Notes: generated from the sequence alone by a model not told the origin. Positions 1 to 8,485 are shown, counted from the first letter of the stretch. The stretch: DNA of 64,000 bases from Desulfocarbo indianensis (GCA_001184205.1 LBMP01000003.1:62001-126000), one strand, 5' to 3'. Numbers and translations: made by a program.

Positions 1-590
1 TTCTGGAATACTTGGGCGTGGCCAAGGCCCGGGTTCTGGTGGTGGCCATCGCCGACCCGGTGGCCACCCGCCGGGTGGTGGCCGCGGCCAAGTCGCTCAA
101 TCCGGGGCTTTATCTCATCGCCCGCACCAGGTTCCTGCAAGAGGTGGAAGAGCTGGCCAAGCTGGGCGCGGACGAGGTGATACCCGAGGAATACGAAACC
201 GCCCTGGAAATATTCGCCCGCCTGCTGCGGCGTTTTCTGGTGCCCCAGAGCGAGATCGAGCGTTTCGTCAATGAACTCCGCTCCGAGTCCTACTGCATGC
301 TGCGCGCGCCGGAGCCGGCCGGCGACACCGCCGGGGAACTGTCCCGGCTGTTGAGCGACGTGCAGCTCATCACCCTGCGGGTGGTCGCCGGCTCGGCGGC
401 CGAAAATCGCAAGCTGGGGGAGCTTGAACTGCGCCGCCAGCACGGGGTCACCATGCTGGCGGTGGGACGCGGGGCCGAGGTCCTGGCCGAGCCCGGCGCC
501 GGCACCCAGCTCCTGGCCGGCGACCTGGCGGTGCTGATCGGCACCCCGGAGCGCCTGGCCGCCGCCAGAGGCTTGTTCAGGGCCGCTTGA
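1..590 (+). CDS. Kef/TrkA-type cation:proton antiporter, C-terminal part (partial at left edge)
   Basis: The reading frame is open from base 3, and the residues before the first possible start (LEYLGVAKARVLVVAIADP) read as the middle of a TrkA-N domain. The gene therefore begins outside the window. About the first 90 visible residues are the second half of a Rossmann-type TrkA-N (RCK) domain. The last 80 (LITLRVVAGSAAENRKLGELELR through DLAVLIGTPERL) match the TrkA-C fold. In KefB/KefC/YbaL-type transporters these cytoplasmic domains sit behind a 12-helix Na+/H+ or K+/H+ exchanger and gate it through bound nucleotide. The membrane part is not visible, so a soluble TrkA-like subunit is possible, but the linker fits the Kef arrangement better. 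The frame ends at TGA 588-590. Confidence 0.8.
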   Translation, partial: LEYLGVAKARVLVVAIADPVATRRVVAAAKSLNPGLYLIARTRFLQEVEELAKLGADEVIPEEYETALEIFARLLRRFLVPQSEIERFVNELRSESYCMLRAPEPAGDTAGELSRLLSDVQLITLRVVAGSAAENRKLGELELRRQHGVTMLAVGRGAEVLAEPGAGTQLLAGDLAVLIGTPERLAAARGLFRAA

Positions 591-651
591 CCGGAGGGGG
601 CCAACCATTAACTGCCCCATAGGCGCGGACTGCATGGGAAGCATCGGGCGA

Positions 652-681
652 TTGACCGGGAGATTTATGTAGGGATATTAT
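652..681 (+). promoter_or_regulatory. Candidate sigma-70 type promoter for the PsiD-like gene
   Basis: TTGACC (652-657) and TATTAT (676-681) are separated by 18 bases. Each box differs from consensus at one position. The predicted transcript would start near 688 and carry a leader of about 170 bases before the ATG at 862. The leader includes a small GCCCC/GGGGC hairpin near 748-763. Inferred from sequence only. Confidence 0.45.
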
Positions 682-861
682 GCTATTTGATCGGGGGGAT
701 ACCCACCGGATTTTCATGGCCATGAGGCGCAAGCGAGGCGGACTTGGGCCCCTTTGAGGGGCGAAACAGGGCGCTCCCGCGCTTATGCGGCAATACAGCA
801 GCTCGCGACATCATCCTCCACGGAACAGAACCCGTTTTCTCACCTGATTGAGAGGGAAATC

Positions 862-2136
862 ATGAAGTTAAGATGGTCCCTGCCGAGCATGCTTGCAGCC
901 GCCCTTTTACTGCTGGTTTCCTGGCAGTCGCCGCTCGTCCAAGCGGCGACTGCGGAAAAATCTGTTGAAAAGGCTTTGTCCTCCCAGGCCGACAAGGCGC
1001 CTTTGCATCCCGTGGTTCAGGAGTTCAAGGATGTGATCGAGAACGATCCTGAGCTATACATGCTGTTTACAGAAATGTTTAAGGAGGCCCCCAATAAGCC
1101 GAGAACCCCCACGGGCCAACCCCAGGTCCGCAGCTATCAGGAAATGCTCCGGAGTATAAACCGCATTATGACTCAGGCTCCGGAGTTCAATCAGACCGGC
1201 CTGGTGGGCTTCCCCCTCAACGCCATCCTGGACTGGCCCATGGGAACCCGGGCCGGGGTCTCGGCCTTCCTGAACCCCAAGGTTAATTGTCAGCTTAAAA
1301 AGATACTCAACCAATGGGCGGTGTTCCTGGACTCGCCGGACTCGCGCTACGTGCTGAACAACGACCCCCACAAAGGCTGGTTCGGCCGGGATGCCAAGAA
1401 GGCCATGCCCACCTTTGTGGAGGACTTCATCTGCGACCCCAAGCTACCCTACTATGGCTTCAAGTCCTGGGATGACTTTTTCACCCGCCGTTTCCGCGAG
1501 GGCCGCCGCCCCGTGGCCAGCCCCAAGGATAACTCAGTTGTCGCCAACGCCTGCGAGTCGGCGCCCTACAGCGTCGCCCGCAACGTCAAGCTGCGTGATC
1601 AGTTCTGGATCAAGGGCCAACCCTACTCCCTGTATCACATGCTGGACGGCGATCCCCTGGCGCATGAGTTCGTGGGCGGCACCATCTATCAGGCCTTCCT
1701 GAGCGCCCTGAGCTATCACCGCTGGCACAGCCCGGTGAGCGGCACCATCGTCGAGACCAAGCTACTGGACGGCTCCTACTACGCCGAGACCTTTTCCGAG
1801 GGCTTTGACCCGGCCGGGCCCAACCGGTCGCAGGGTTACATCACCCAGGTGGCGGCCCGGGGCCTGGTGTTCATCCAGGCCGACAACCCGGACATAGGCC
1901 TGATGGCCGTGCTGTTCGTGGGCATGGCCGAGGTGTCGTCCAACGAGTTCACGGTCTACGTGGGCCAGCACGTGAACAAGGGCGACCAGTTGGGCATGTT
2001 CCACTTCGGCGGCTCCACCCACTGCCTTATCTTTCGGCCGGGGGTGAAACTGAAGTTTGACCTGCACGGCCAAAAGCCCGGCCTGGACTCTCATAACATT
2101 CCCGTGCGCGCCCGGATCGCCACCGTGACGAAATAA
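862..2136 (+). CDS. Exported PsiD-like / phosphatidylserine decarboxylase-family pyruvoyl decarboxylase
   Basis: The protein has 424 residues. The ATG at 862 is chosen because it follows GAGAGGGA and opens a clear Sec signal peptide (MKLRWSLP, then a Leu/Ala core and an AxA-type site near VQAA, residues 25-30). A frame extension upstream to 754 lacks these signs. An N-terminal PSDC-type domain (about residues 45-190) precedes the catalytic domain. Key features are YHRWHSP (His286 and His289) and FHFGGST, where self-cleavage would occur between Gly384 and Ser385 to give the pyruvoyl alpha chain of about 40 residues. The usual Asp motif of bacterial PSD is replaced by ACES, as I recall for the Psilocybe tryptophan decarboxylase PsiD. 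The family decarboxylates phosphatidylserine or aromatic amino acids; the substrate here is unknown. The gene stands alone, with its own promoter and a hairpin after the stop. The export signal is unusual. Confidence 0.85.
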   Translation: MKLRWSLPSMLAAALLLLVSWQSPLVQAATAEKSVEKALSSQADKAPLHPVVQEFKDVIENDPELYMLFTEMFKEAPNKPRTPTGQPQVRSYQEMLRSINRIMTQAPEFNQTGLVGFPLNAILDWPMGTRAGVSAFLNPKVNCQLKKILNQWAVFLDSPDSRYVLNNDPHKGWFGRDAKKAMPTFVEDFICDPKLPYYGFKSWDDFFTRRFREGRRPVASPKDNSVVANACESAPYSVARNVKLRDQFWIKGQPYSLYHMLDGDPLAHEFVGGTIYQAFLSALSYHRWHSPVSGTIVETKLLDGSYYAETFSEGFDPAGPNRSQGYITQVAARGLVFIQADNPDIGLMAVLFVGMAEVSSNEFTVYVGQHVNKGDQLGMFHFGGSTHCLIFRPGVKLKFDLHGQKPGLDSHNIPVRARIATVTK

Positions 2137-2210
2137 GCCGCACCCTGACCGCCCGGGAGGCTGCTTCGTAGGGGCCGTTGGGCCCCGAGCGTGAGGACAA
2201 GGATCAGTCA

Positions 2211-2237
2211 GGGGAGGAGGGTTTGCCCCTCCTCCCC
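2211..2237. terminator. Bidirectional hairpin between convergent genes
   Basis: GGGGAGGAGGG (2211-2221) pairs perfectly with CCCTCCTCCCC (2227-2237) across a five-base loop. It lies between the stop of the PsiD-like gene and the stop of the leftward glycosyltransferase. There is no strong T-tract on either side, so termination is inferred from position and stem strength. Confidence 0.55.
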
Positions 2238-2251
2238 TTCACCATTGATTT

Positions 2252-3874
2252 CTAGGATTGGCCCGGCTTGCCGGATTTGACGGCGGTCTGGCGGTCGGCG
2301 CGCTTAAGGCGCCAGAGGATGGCCCGGCCGCCGTCGGGCAGGGGATAGTCAATCAGCCTGACCCCCAGATCAGCGCCCATGTCTTCCATCATGCGGCAGG
2401 CGCGCCCATAGGCCGGCTCCAGGCCCAGGCCGCCGGTCTTGGTGACCAGATAATCCAGGCGCGATAGATCCCGGCGCAGGCCCTCCTTGGGCCGGCCGGG
2501 CGGCCAGCACTGCGGTTCCAGGCAGGACCTGGTGGTCACCGGTAAGCCGCGCAGCCTGGCCCAGGCCAGAAACCCGCTCTTGTGGAAAAAGCGCATGCTG
2601 GCCATCACCCCCAAAACCGGCGTCCTGTCGCTCTCGCGCCAGTCCTGCTTCACGGCCTGCAATATGGCCGGCACCTGCCAATCCGCCCGCACCGGCGGCC
2701 GCGAATATTCGGTATCCAGCCCGCAGACCCTTAACACGCCGCCGGGGTAGGCCAGGCCGTAATCCCTGGCCAGCGGACCCCAGGCAAAGCCGGAACCCCA
2801 GGAAACCAAAAAGGCCAACCCCAGGGCGCAGGCGCTGAGCCCGGCCGCCAGGGCGCGGGGCTTGAGCGAGGCCAGCCAGCCCATGCTCAAAAGGCAGGCC
2901 GCCGGCAGCAGGGGAAAAAGATAGCGCATGTCCTTGTTGCTGAGCAGGATCAACACGGCCCAGCCGCCCAGCAGCCATACCAGGAGCGGCTTGGATTCGG
3001 CCCTGCCCCGGATCAACCCCCATACCAGTCCGCCGGCCAGCAGCAGGGCCAGGGGCAGGAATATCTGGTCGTTGACCAGCGAGATGGGATAGTAGAGCAA
3101 CGAACCCAGGCTGAACACCGAGGGATCGCCCTCGGCCGCCGGCACCGGCCCCAGGTTGCCCAGCATGCCCTTGATGAGGGTGCGCGGCGTGTGCAGATAC
3201 CAGGGCAGGGTCAAGGCCAGGAAAATCAGCAAGGCTTGCCACAGGGACTTGCGGTGGCGGGCCACGCCCTGCCTGCCGCCCTGCCACCAGGCCCAGGCCA
3301 TGGGCAGCGCCAGGTAAAGGACAAAAGACCACTTGGCCAGCATGCCCAGCCCGGCCAGGGCTCCCAAGGCCAGCACCCAATGGGGCCGGCTGTAGTTTTC
3401 GCTCATCAGCAGCGCGTAAACGCTCCAAACCACCGTGGCGGCCAGGCTTATCTCCACCAGCACGTCCCTGGTGAGCCCGGCGCACACCGGCAGCAAGGCC
3501 AGGAGCGCCGCCGCCGCCGCCCCGGCCCAGCCGCCCACGCTGCGGCGGCCGATCAGCCAGGTCCCCAGCATCAGCGCCAGGAGCCAAAAGAGGTTCACCA
3601 GGGCCGCCATCTGCATTTCGGGGCCGGCTATGAACAGCCAGAGCGCCAGGGAGCAGTGGTAAAGGGGCGGATAATAAATGGCCACGGTGAGGATATCCAG
3701 CCAGCGGGCGGGGCTGACCAGCACCGGCTGGTAATCCAGGGCCAGCAGGAGGTGGTGGGCCTGGTCATAGGAAAACGGCTGCAGATTCAGGCCCAGCCAA
3801 TGCCAATGAGCCCAGCTCATGCCGCACCAGGCCAGAAGCAAACAACAAAGCTGAATGGCGGTGCGGGAAGACAC
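2252..3874 (-). CDS. GT-C fold membrane glycosyltransferase (ArnT/PMT_2-like)
   Basis: An integral membrane protein of 540 residues with about ten hydrophobic segments in the first 390 residues and a soluble C-terminal domain, the arrangement of polyprenyl-phosphate-sugar-dependent GT-C enzymes. The first periplasmic loop carries an FSYDQAHH motif with an acidic residue at the position expected of the GT-C catalytic loop, followed by YYPPLYH, typical of PMT_2/ArnT-like proteins. I chose the GTG at 3872-3874 over the ATG at 3901 because AGGAGGAGA lies seven bases before the GTG and nothing comparable precedes the ATG. The acceptor cannot be told; lipid A, protein or a surface glycan are all possible. 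The gene appears monocistronic. Confidence 0.75.
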   Translation of the reverse strand: MSSRTAIQLCCLLLAWCGMSWAHWHWLGLNLQPFSYDQAHHLLLALDYQPVLVSPARWLDILTVAIYYPPLYHCSLALWLFIAGPEMQMAALVNLFWLLALMLGTWLIGRRSVGGWAGAAAAALLALLPVCAGLTRDVLVEISLAATVVWSVYALLMSENYSRPHWVLALGALAGLGMLAKWSFVLYLALPMAWAWWQGGRQGVARHRKSLWQALLIFLALTLPWYLHTPRTLIKGMLGNLGPVPAAEGDPSVFSLGSLLYYPISLVNDQIFLPLALLLAGGLVWGLIRGRAESKPLLVWLLGGWAVLILLSNKDMRYLFPLLPAACLLSMGWLASLKPRALAAGLSACALGLAFLVSWGSGFAWGPLARDYGLAYPGGVLRVCGLDTEYSRPPVRADWQVPAILQAVKQDWRESDRTPVLGVMASMRFFHKSGFLAWARLRGLPVTTRSCLEPQCWPPGRPKEGLRRDLSRLDYLVTKTGGLGLEPAYGRACRMMEDMGADLGVRLIDYPLPDGGRAILWRLKRADRQTAVKSGKPGQS

Positions 3875-4178
3875 GCCATCTCCTCCTGATGATTCAGGCA
3901 TAAGAATGCGAGGGCTTGTTTATGATTGCCCTTATCGGGCGTTTCGGACCCCCAGTGCTGGGGCTGTATATTGACAGATGCCTGCGGCCACGGCAAGCGT
4001 TAATCACCTGCTTGTTACCTAGTTATCTAAAAAGATGGCTTTGCCTGCCCTCTAAACGCTTGGTGAGATGTTGGCGTTATGCCATATTGAAAAGAAAGGG
4101 CTAATTGTTATGCGTCGCCGCGATTATTTTTGATGCGCGCCATGCTCTGCCAAGCGGGCGGCTTGAGAGGCCATGACC
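3875..4178. other. Divergent intergenic region
   Basis: About 300 bases separate the leftward glycosyltransferase from the rightward lipoprotein gene. A TTGACA occurs at 3971-3976 but has no convincing -10 partner at 16-18 bases. No RNA gene or coding sequence is supported. Confidence 0.5.
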
Positions 4179-4718
4179 ATGAAAAATGCTCTGTTTGCCA
4201 TAACCATTGGTTTTATGCTGTTGGCGGCGGGCTGCGCCAGCTCCATTGTGCCGCCGGACCTGCAAAACGAGGTGAAACGCGATCTGGGCTTGAGCCAGGT
4301 CAAATCCAACCCAGGAGCCCACAAGGACCAGGTGGTGCTGTGGGGCGGCAGGATCATCAAAACCATCAACAAGAAAAAAGGCACCCTCATAGAGGTGCTG
4401 CAATTGCCCCTGGACCAGCAGGAAAGGCCCAAACAGGTGCACGACACCCAGGGCCGCTTCATCGTTTCCATGACCGGCTTCCTGGACCCGGAGGTTTACC
4501 AGGCCGGCAAGGAAGTGACCGTGGTGGGCAGGGTCGCCGGCGTGGAGGAACTGCCCCTGGGCGAGATCACCTACACCTACGTGCTCCTGCGGGGCAAGGA
4601 AGTGTACCTCTGGCCGCAGCGCCAGCCCGCGGAGAACTACCCGCCCTACCCTCCGGTGTATTTCTATTACGGCGTGGGGCCGGGCTACTGGTACAACGCG
4701 CCTTACATGTGGTGGTAG
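4179..4718 (+). CDS. slp: Slp-family outer membrane lipoprotein
   Basis: The protein has 179 residues. It opens with a lipoprotein signal peptide ending in LLAAGC, although the residue at -3 is Ala rather than the usual Leu/Val. The mature part resembles the Slp family: the IVPPDLQNEV start, a VLWGGRIIKTIN strand, GFLDPEVYQAGKEVTVVGRV and a C-terminal aromatic tail rich in Tyr/Pro. Slp proteins are outer membrane lipoproteins induced by starvation or stationary phase in enterobacteria; the molecular role is unclear. The second ATG (4179) is preferred over 4173 because GAGAGG lies eight bases upstream. The gene stands alone. Confidence 0.8.
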   Translation: MKNALFAITIGFMLLAAGCASSIVPPDLQNEVKRDLGLSQVKSNPGAHKDQVVLWGGRIIKTINKKKGTLIEVLQLPLDQQERPKQVHDTQGRFIVSMTGFLDPEVYQAGKEVTVVGRVAGVEELPLGEITYTYVLLRGKEVYLWPQRQPAENYPPYPPVYFYYGVGPGYWYNAPYMWW

Positions 4719-4962
4719 GGTTTAGCCTCGCCGAGGCCGTCTAGCCGCTCCTGGGACCCCTGACCGGCGCGGCGGGCGAAAAGCACGTCCTCGCGCGCCG
4801 AGGCTTGCGGGTCCAAGAGAACCGGAACCTGGCTCTTGCCCACCCCCAGAGCGGTCGCCCCGGCCAGGCGGGCCATGGTGGCCGCCAGGTATCTAAGAAA
4901 GTCGCGTCGGTCCGTGTCCGCCTGCCTGAAAGATTGGCTTTGCCGCTGCGGCCGCGCCTCAT
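4703..4962 (-). pseudogene. Possible decayed gene with Tat-like signal sequence
   Basis: On the minus strand one frame reads DRRDFLRYLAATMARLAG, then VPVLLDPQASAREDVLFARR, and ends at TAA 4703-4705 inside the end of the slp gene. RRDFLR plus a hydrophobic stretch looks like a twin-arginine signal peptide. That frame has no start codon upstream before a TGA. An ATG at 4960-4962 lies in the next frame and reads MRRGRSGKANLSGR, so a single frameshift near 4920 would join a plausible N-terminus to the RRDFLR segment. No ribosome site is evident. I read this as a small frameshifted or degraded gene, with low confidence. Confidence 0.25.
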
Positions 4963-5195
4963 CGGAGGTTTTCAGACGGCAGGCAAGTCATGGCGGGCGC
5001 GCAATTTAATTTTAGTACGAGCGGCTTCGGCTAAATACGCGGCCCCTGCAATTAAGCGCATAAGTCGGCCATGCGGCTAAAATCCCGTCGCCAGGCCTTA
5101 CCCATCCCCACCTTAGCTGTTAATATAGAAAGCATCTGTAGGAGATTCAGAGATCACGCTGTCAATCGCACGATTCACCGCTCAGGGGGTTGTTC

Positions 5196-6017
5196 ATGAA
5201 GATCGCGTTCTGTTATTTCAGCGCCACGGGAAACACCAGGCGGGTGGCCGGGGAAATCGCTTCGCGCCTGTCCGCCCTGGGGGCCGAGGTGGAACTCAAG
5301 GACCTAACCACGTCCCAGGCCAGGCAGACCAAACCCGATATGACCCAATACCAGGCGGCCGTGTTCGGGTCTCCCATCCATTCCATGCGCGCCCCGCGTC
5401 TGGTGCGGGAGTGGCTGGAGGGCCTGCAAGGCGAGGGCCGGCCCTGCGCCACCTTTTTCACCTATGGCGGTTTCCAGGTGGCCCCCACCCATTTCGACAC
5501 CAGGCGCATCCTGCAAGAACGGGGCTTCAAGGTGGTGGCCACGGCCGAGTTCCTGGGGGCGCACACCTTCAACCTGGGCGGTTGGCAGGCCATGGCCGGC
5601 CGGCCGGATGACGGCGATCTGGCGATCGCCCGCGCCTATGCGGAAAAGATCTACGAGCGCTTCGCCGCGGGCGACACCGCCATCGCCGAGAGCCTGGACC
5701 CCAGCGCCTACACCAACGAGCAATTGGACCAGTTCGAAGGCTTCCGTTTCAAGGTGCTCACCACCCTGCCCACCCGGCAGGGCCAGGAATGCCAGATGTG
5801 CCTTTTGTGCGAGGATGATTGTCCCTCGGGAGCCATGGACGCGGAAAAAGGAGAGGCCGATCCGGCCAAGTGCATCTGCTGCCTGCGCTGCGTGCAGAAC
5901 TGCCCGGACGAGGTCCTGGTCATCAACGACCTGCGCGAGGCCTTTAAAAACAAGATGAACATGGACAAGGAGACGGCCGAGACCCTGGCCAAAAAGAAAA
6001 GCCGCATTTATTTGTAG
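5196..6017 (+). CDS. EFR1-family flavodoxin-ferredoxin fusion protein
   Basis: The protein has 273 residues. Residues 1-165 are a flavodoxin-like domain with the FMN phosphate loop SATGNTRR near residue 10 and GSPIHSMRAP as the second flavin loop. Residues 190-245 hold two 4Fe-4S motifs, CQMCLLCEDDCP and CICCLRCVQNCP. EFR1 proteins are soluble electron carriers of anaerobes, presumably moving electrons between Fe-S donors and flavin acceptors; the partners here are unknown. The ATG at 5196 is supported by AGGGGG six bases upstream and is preferred over the TTG at 5190. The gene is alone, converging with the leftward operon that ends at 6031. Confidence 0.88.
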   Translation: MKIAFCYFSATGNTRRVAGEIASRLSALGAEVELKDLTTSQARQTKPDMTQYQAAVFGSPIHSMRAPRLVREWLEGLQGEGRPCATFFTYGGFQVAPTHFDTRRILQERGFKVVATAEFLGAHTFNLGGWQAMAGRPDDGDLAIARAYAEKIYERFAAGDTAIAESLDPSAYTNEQLDQFEGFRFKVLTTLPTRQGQECQMCLLCEDDCPSGAMDAEKGEADPAKCICCLRCVQNCPDEVLVINDLREAFKNKMNMDKETAETLAKKKSRIYL

Positions 6018-6030
6018 GAAGCGGCGGTGT

Positions 6031-7035
6031 TCAGCGCGCGGCCCGGCTCAGCTCCTCCCAGAGCCGCCGGCCCTCGCTGGCGCCCGCCAGACCGGAGCCG
6101 GGCCCTTCGTATTCCACGCTGACCAGGCCCTGATACCCCGTCTGGCGGATAGCCTGGGCTTGGGCGGCCATATGAGCGCGCTCCGCGTGCCCCGGGGTCC
6201 GGCTTCTCAGCTTCCAATGCACCAACACCGCCCGGGGGGCCAGGAGCCGCGCCGCCGCCGTGGGGTCCACCTCCGGGGGCCAATTGCCGGTATCCAGACA
6301 AACCCCCAAGCCCGGTCCGGCCTGGGGCGAGCGGGCGGCCCATCCTTCGTCCCGGCGCTCGTGCGGGGATTCGCCCGGCCCTTGCGCTGCCAGGTCCAAT
6401 AGCTCCAGCAGGCCTTGCGGATGGCTTGTGAGGCCGAAATGGTTTTCAACGCCCAGCCTGATGCCCAGTCCGGCCGCCTGGCGGGCCAGGGGCTGCAGGG
6501 ACCAGGCGACGCTTTGCAGGGCCATGGCCTCCGGTTGCCGGCCCCGGCGATGAACCCGCGCGGGAAGGCGAAGCATCAGCCGGTACAAGCCCCGGCCCAG
6601 GGCGTTCAAGGGCCGGGGCTCCCCCGCCCTTTTGGCGTTTAGCTGGGTGTGCAGGATCAGCCTCGCCAAGGAAAGCCTGCCGCCTCCCACCGATACCCGC
6701 GCGGCGCTCACCCCCAGGCGAGGGCACAAGCCCAGGATGACCTTGGCCCGGTCCTTTTGCGCGGCCACCAGGCCGGGCGCGGCGGTGAGGTCCAGGCTCA
6801 GGCTAAAGGCGGCGGCGGTCAAGCCGGCCTCCTTTTGCGCGGCGGCCAGTTCGTCCCAGTACGCCGGCTCAAAAGAGGGCATCAGCCTATCCAGCCATTC
6901 CACGCCGTTGAAGCCGGCCTGGGCGGCCAAGGCGGGAACCCGCAGCAGGTCCAAGCGCCGGCCCGCTATCTCCCTGGCCAGGGACCAGGCGTGCAAGAGA
7001 ACCGGATTGGGTTGCGGGGCCGGCGGGCTGCTCAT
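6031..7035 (-). CDS. Sugar phosphate isomerase/epimerase-type TIM barrel protein
   Basis: The 334 residues match the AP-endonuclease-2 / xylose-isomerase-like fold. Signature strands are FNGVEWLDR near the N-terminus, LGIRLGVENHFG (a metal-ligand Glu and a following His), LGVCLDTGNWP, AVLVHWKLRS and GLVSVEYEGPG, which place the expected acidic and His metal ligands at barrel strand ends. Family members isomerise or epimerise sugars, or act as inosose dehydratases or hydroxypyruvate isomerases; specificity cannot be read here. The start ATG overlaps the stop of the HAD gene upstream by four bases, so the two are probably translationally coupled. It is the last gene of a three-gene operon. Confidence 0.75.
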   Translation of the reverse strand: MSSPPAPQPNPVLLHAWSLAREIAGRRLDLLRVPALAAQAGFNGVEWLDRLMPSFEPAYWDELAAAQKEAGLTAAAFSLSLDLTAAPGLVAAQKDRAKVILGLCPRLGVSAARVSVGGGRLSLARLILHTQLNAKRAGEPRPLNALGRGLYRLMLRLPARVHRRGRQPEAMALQSVAWSLQPLARQAAGLGIRLGVENHFGLTSHPQGLLELLDLAAQGPGESPHERRDEGWAARSPQAGPGLGVCLDTGNWPPEVDPTAAARLLAPRAVLVHWKLRSRTPGHAERAHMAAQAQAIRQTGYQGLVSVEYEGPGSGLAGASEGRRLWEELSRAAR

Positions 7036-7715
7036 CGCAAATCCAGGCCCAGATGGCGGGCGATGTCTTCCAGGCTGGAGAAGACCTGGTCGGCCTGGCT
7101 CAAACGCCCGGCGGGGAGCGTGGTGGTTACCGCGAAGCAGGCCGCCCCGGCGGCGCGGGCCGCGGCGATGCCCGCCGGCGCGTTCTCCACCACCAGGCAG
7201 GCGCTGGCCTCCAGGCCCAGGGCGGCCGCGCCGCGCAGGTAGGGATCGGGATGGGGCTTGTGGCGCGGCACGTCGTCGGCGGTAACCATGGCCGTGAAAT
7301 AACGGCCCAGCTCGTCGGGCAGGCAGCCGGCCACCACTTCCCGGCGCGAGCTGGTGACTAAAGCGCTGGGCGTGCCGCTTGCGGCCAAGGCCGAGATCAT
7401 TCGCAGGGCGTCCGGAAAGGGCCGCACCATGGCGGCGCGTTCCTGGATGTAGCGCCGGGCCTGGCGGTTCAGCATGGCGCTCATGCGCTGGCCCATGTCC
7501 ACGGGCTCCGCCTGGTCCAAGCCGGCTTCACGCATGAATTTGACCAGCACCTCGGCCCCCAGGGCCCCCTCGTGCTCCAGAATGAAATCGCGGGAAACGC
7601 GCAGCCCTTCATCGGCCAGGACCTCTTCCCACAAATCCGCGTGGTGGCCCATGGAATCCAGGATCACTCCGTCCAGATCGAAAAGAATCGCCTTGTAGCC
7701 GTTCAAGGGCGTCAC
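7032..7715 (-). CDS. HAD-superfamily phosphatase (beta-phosphoglucomutase/Gph-like)
   Basis: The protein has 227 residues. Motif I is FDLDGVILDS near residue 12, with nucleophile Asp and acid/base Asp. Motif II is ALVTSSRR, and the C-terminal motifs are RHKPHPDPYLRG (Lys) and CLVVENAPAGIAAARAAG (motif IV acidic residue). A helical cap lies between about residues 20 and 90, as in subfamily IA enzymes. The substrate is probably a small phosphosugar. I chose the GTG at 7713-7715: it follows GGGAGAA at eight bases and overlaps the stop of the upstream gene in GTGA. The longer ATG-started frame from 7784 runs through that upstream gene. The coupling supports a shared function with the TIM barrel protein. 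Confidence 0.85.
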   Translation of the reverse strand: MTPLNGYKAILFDLDGVILDSMGHHADLWEEVLADEGLRVSRDFILEHEGALGAEVLVKFMREAGLDQAEPVDMGQRMSAMLNRQARRYIQERAAMVRPFPDALRMISALAASGTPSALVTSSRREVVAGCLPDELGRYFTAMVTADDVPRHKPHPDPYLRGAAALGLEASACLVVENAPAGIAAARAAGAACFAVTTTLPAGRLSQADQVFSSLEDIARHLGLDLR

Positions 7716-8431
7716 TTGGCCGCTTCTCCCAGGCGCAACGCCTGCACCACGCCGTGACACAGGCAGGCCGTGCCGATGATCCAATTGCCGTTTTCGCCGC
7801 TGTTGCGCAGCGTATCCCTCAGTTCCATCAATTCCGGACGCGGGAGCCCGCCCACGCCGGGGGCCAGTTGCCGGCTGCGCAGAACCCTGGTTCGGTAACC
7901 CGGCAGACTTATGCCGGCCAGGCGCTCATGCATGGGCACGCCCCTGGGCAGGCCGGTGTGGGTGCAAATCCCGGCCGGCTCCAGGCAATCGTCCGGGCAC
8001 CTGAAATCCGCCAGGCTCAAGTACCATTCCAGGTTGCGTCCCGCGTGGATCATGGCGGCCTTGGGCAGGCTCTCCCGGGGTATCTCCGCCAGGCGGGGCG
8101 ACCGGTCACTCAGGCTCAGCATGAGCCATTCCACCAGAAAATGGCGCGGCAGCGCCGGCACCAGCCAATAGGGGGCCTGCTCTTGCTCCAATATTTCCGC
8201 CGCCGCGGCGATGCCGTCCTGAACCAGGAGCGGCGCTCCCATGGCCTTAAGCTCGGGGCTGGGATCGGGCTCCACCACCAGGGCCACCCGCGGACCCAGA
8301 CGCTGCACGGCCAGACAGCCGAAACGCCCGCCTCCCAGCACCAACACCCGCTTATCTTGGGCCTCGCTTCCCATAAGGACGAAAATGTTATCCCAAGCCG
8401 GGCCCGGCGGCAAGCCACAGGCTTGCGTCAT
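7712..8431 (-). CDS. Uncharacterised protein with N-terminal Rossmann-like motif and cysteine cluster
   Basis: The protein has 239 residues, or 220 if translation starts at the internal ATG at 8374 (MGSEAQDKRVLVLGGG). The N-terminus has VLVLGGGRFGCLAVQRLG, a glycine-rich dinucleotide-binding turn, followed by VVEPDPSPELKAMGAPLL as in TrkA-N or siroheme-synthase-like Rossmann folds. The middle has FRCPDDCLEPAGICTHTG, three Cys and a His that could bind metal or an Fe-S cluster. A CLCHG motif lies near the C-terminus. I do not recognise a named family. It is the first gene of the operon with the HAD phosphatase and TIM barrel protein, with four-base overlaps throughout. Neither start has a good ribosome site. 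Confidence 0.7.
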   Translation of the reverse strand: MTQACGLPPGPAWDNIFVLMGSEAQDKRVLVLGGGRFGCLAVQRLGPRVALVVEPDPSPELKAMGAPLLVQDGIAAAAEILEQEQAPYWLVPALPRHFLVEWLMLSLSDRSPRLAEIPRESLPKAAMIHAGRNLEWYLSLADFRCPDDCLEPAGICTHTGLPRGVPMHERLAGISLPGYRTRVLRSRQLAPGVGGLPRPELMELRDTLRNSGENGNWIIGTACLCHGVVQALRLGEAAK

Positions 8432-8485
8432 TGCCGCGGAGCCGTGGCGAGGTGGCCATTGAAAACGCCGCCCGCCGGGCGCGCG

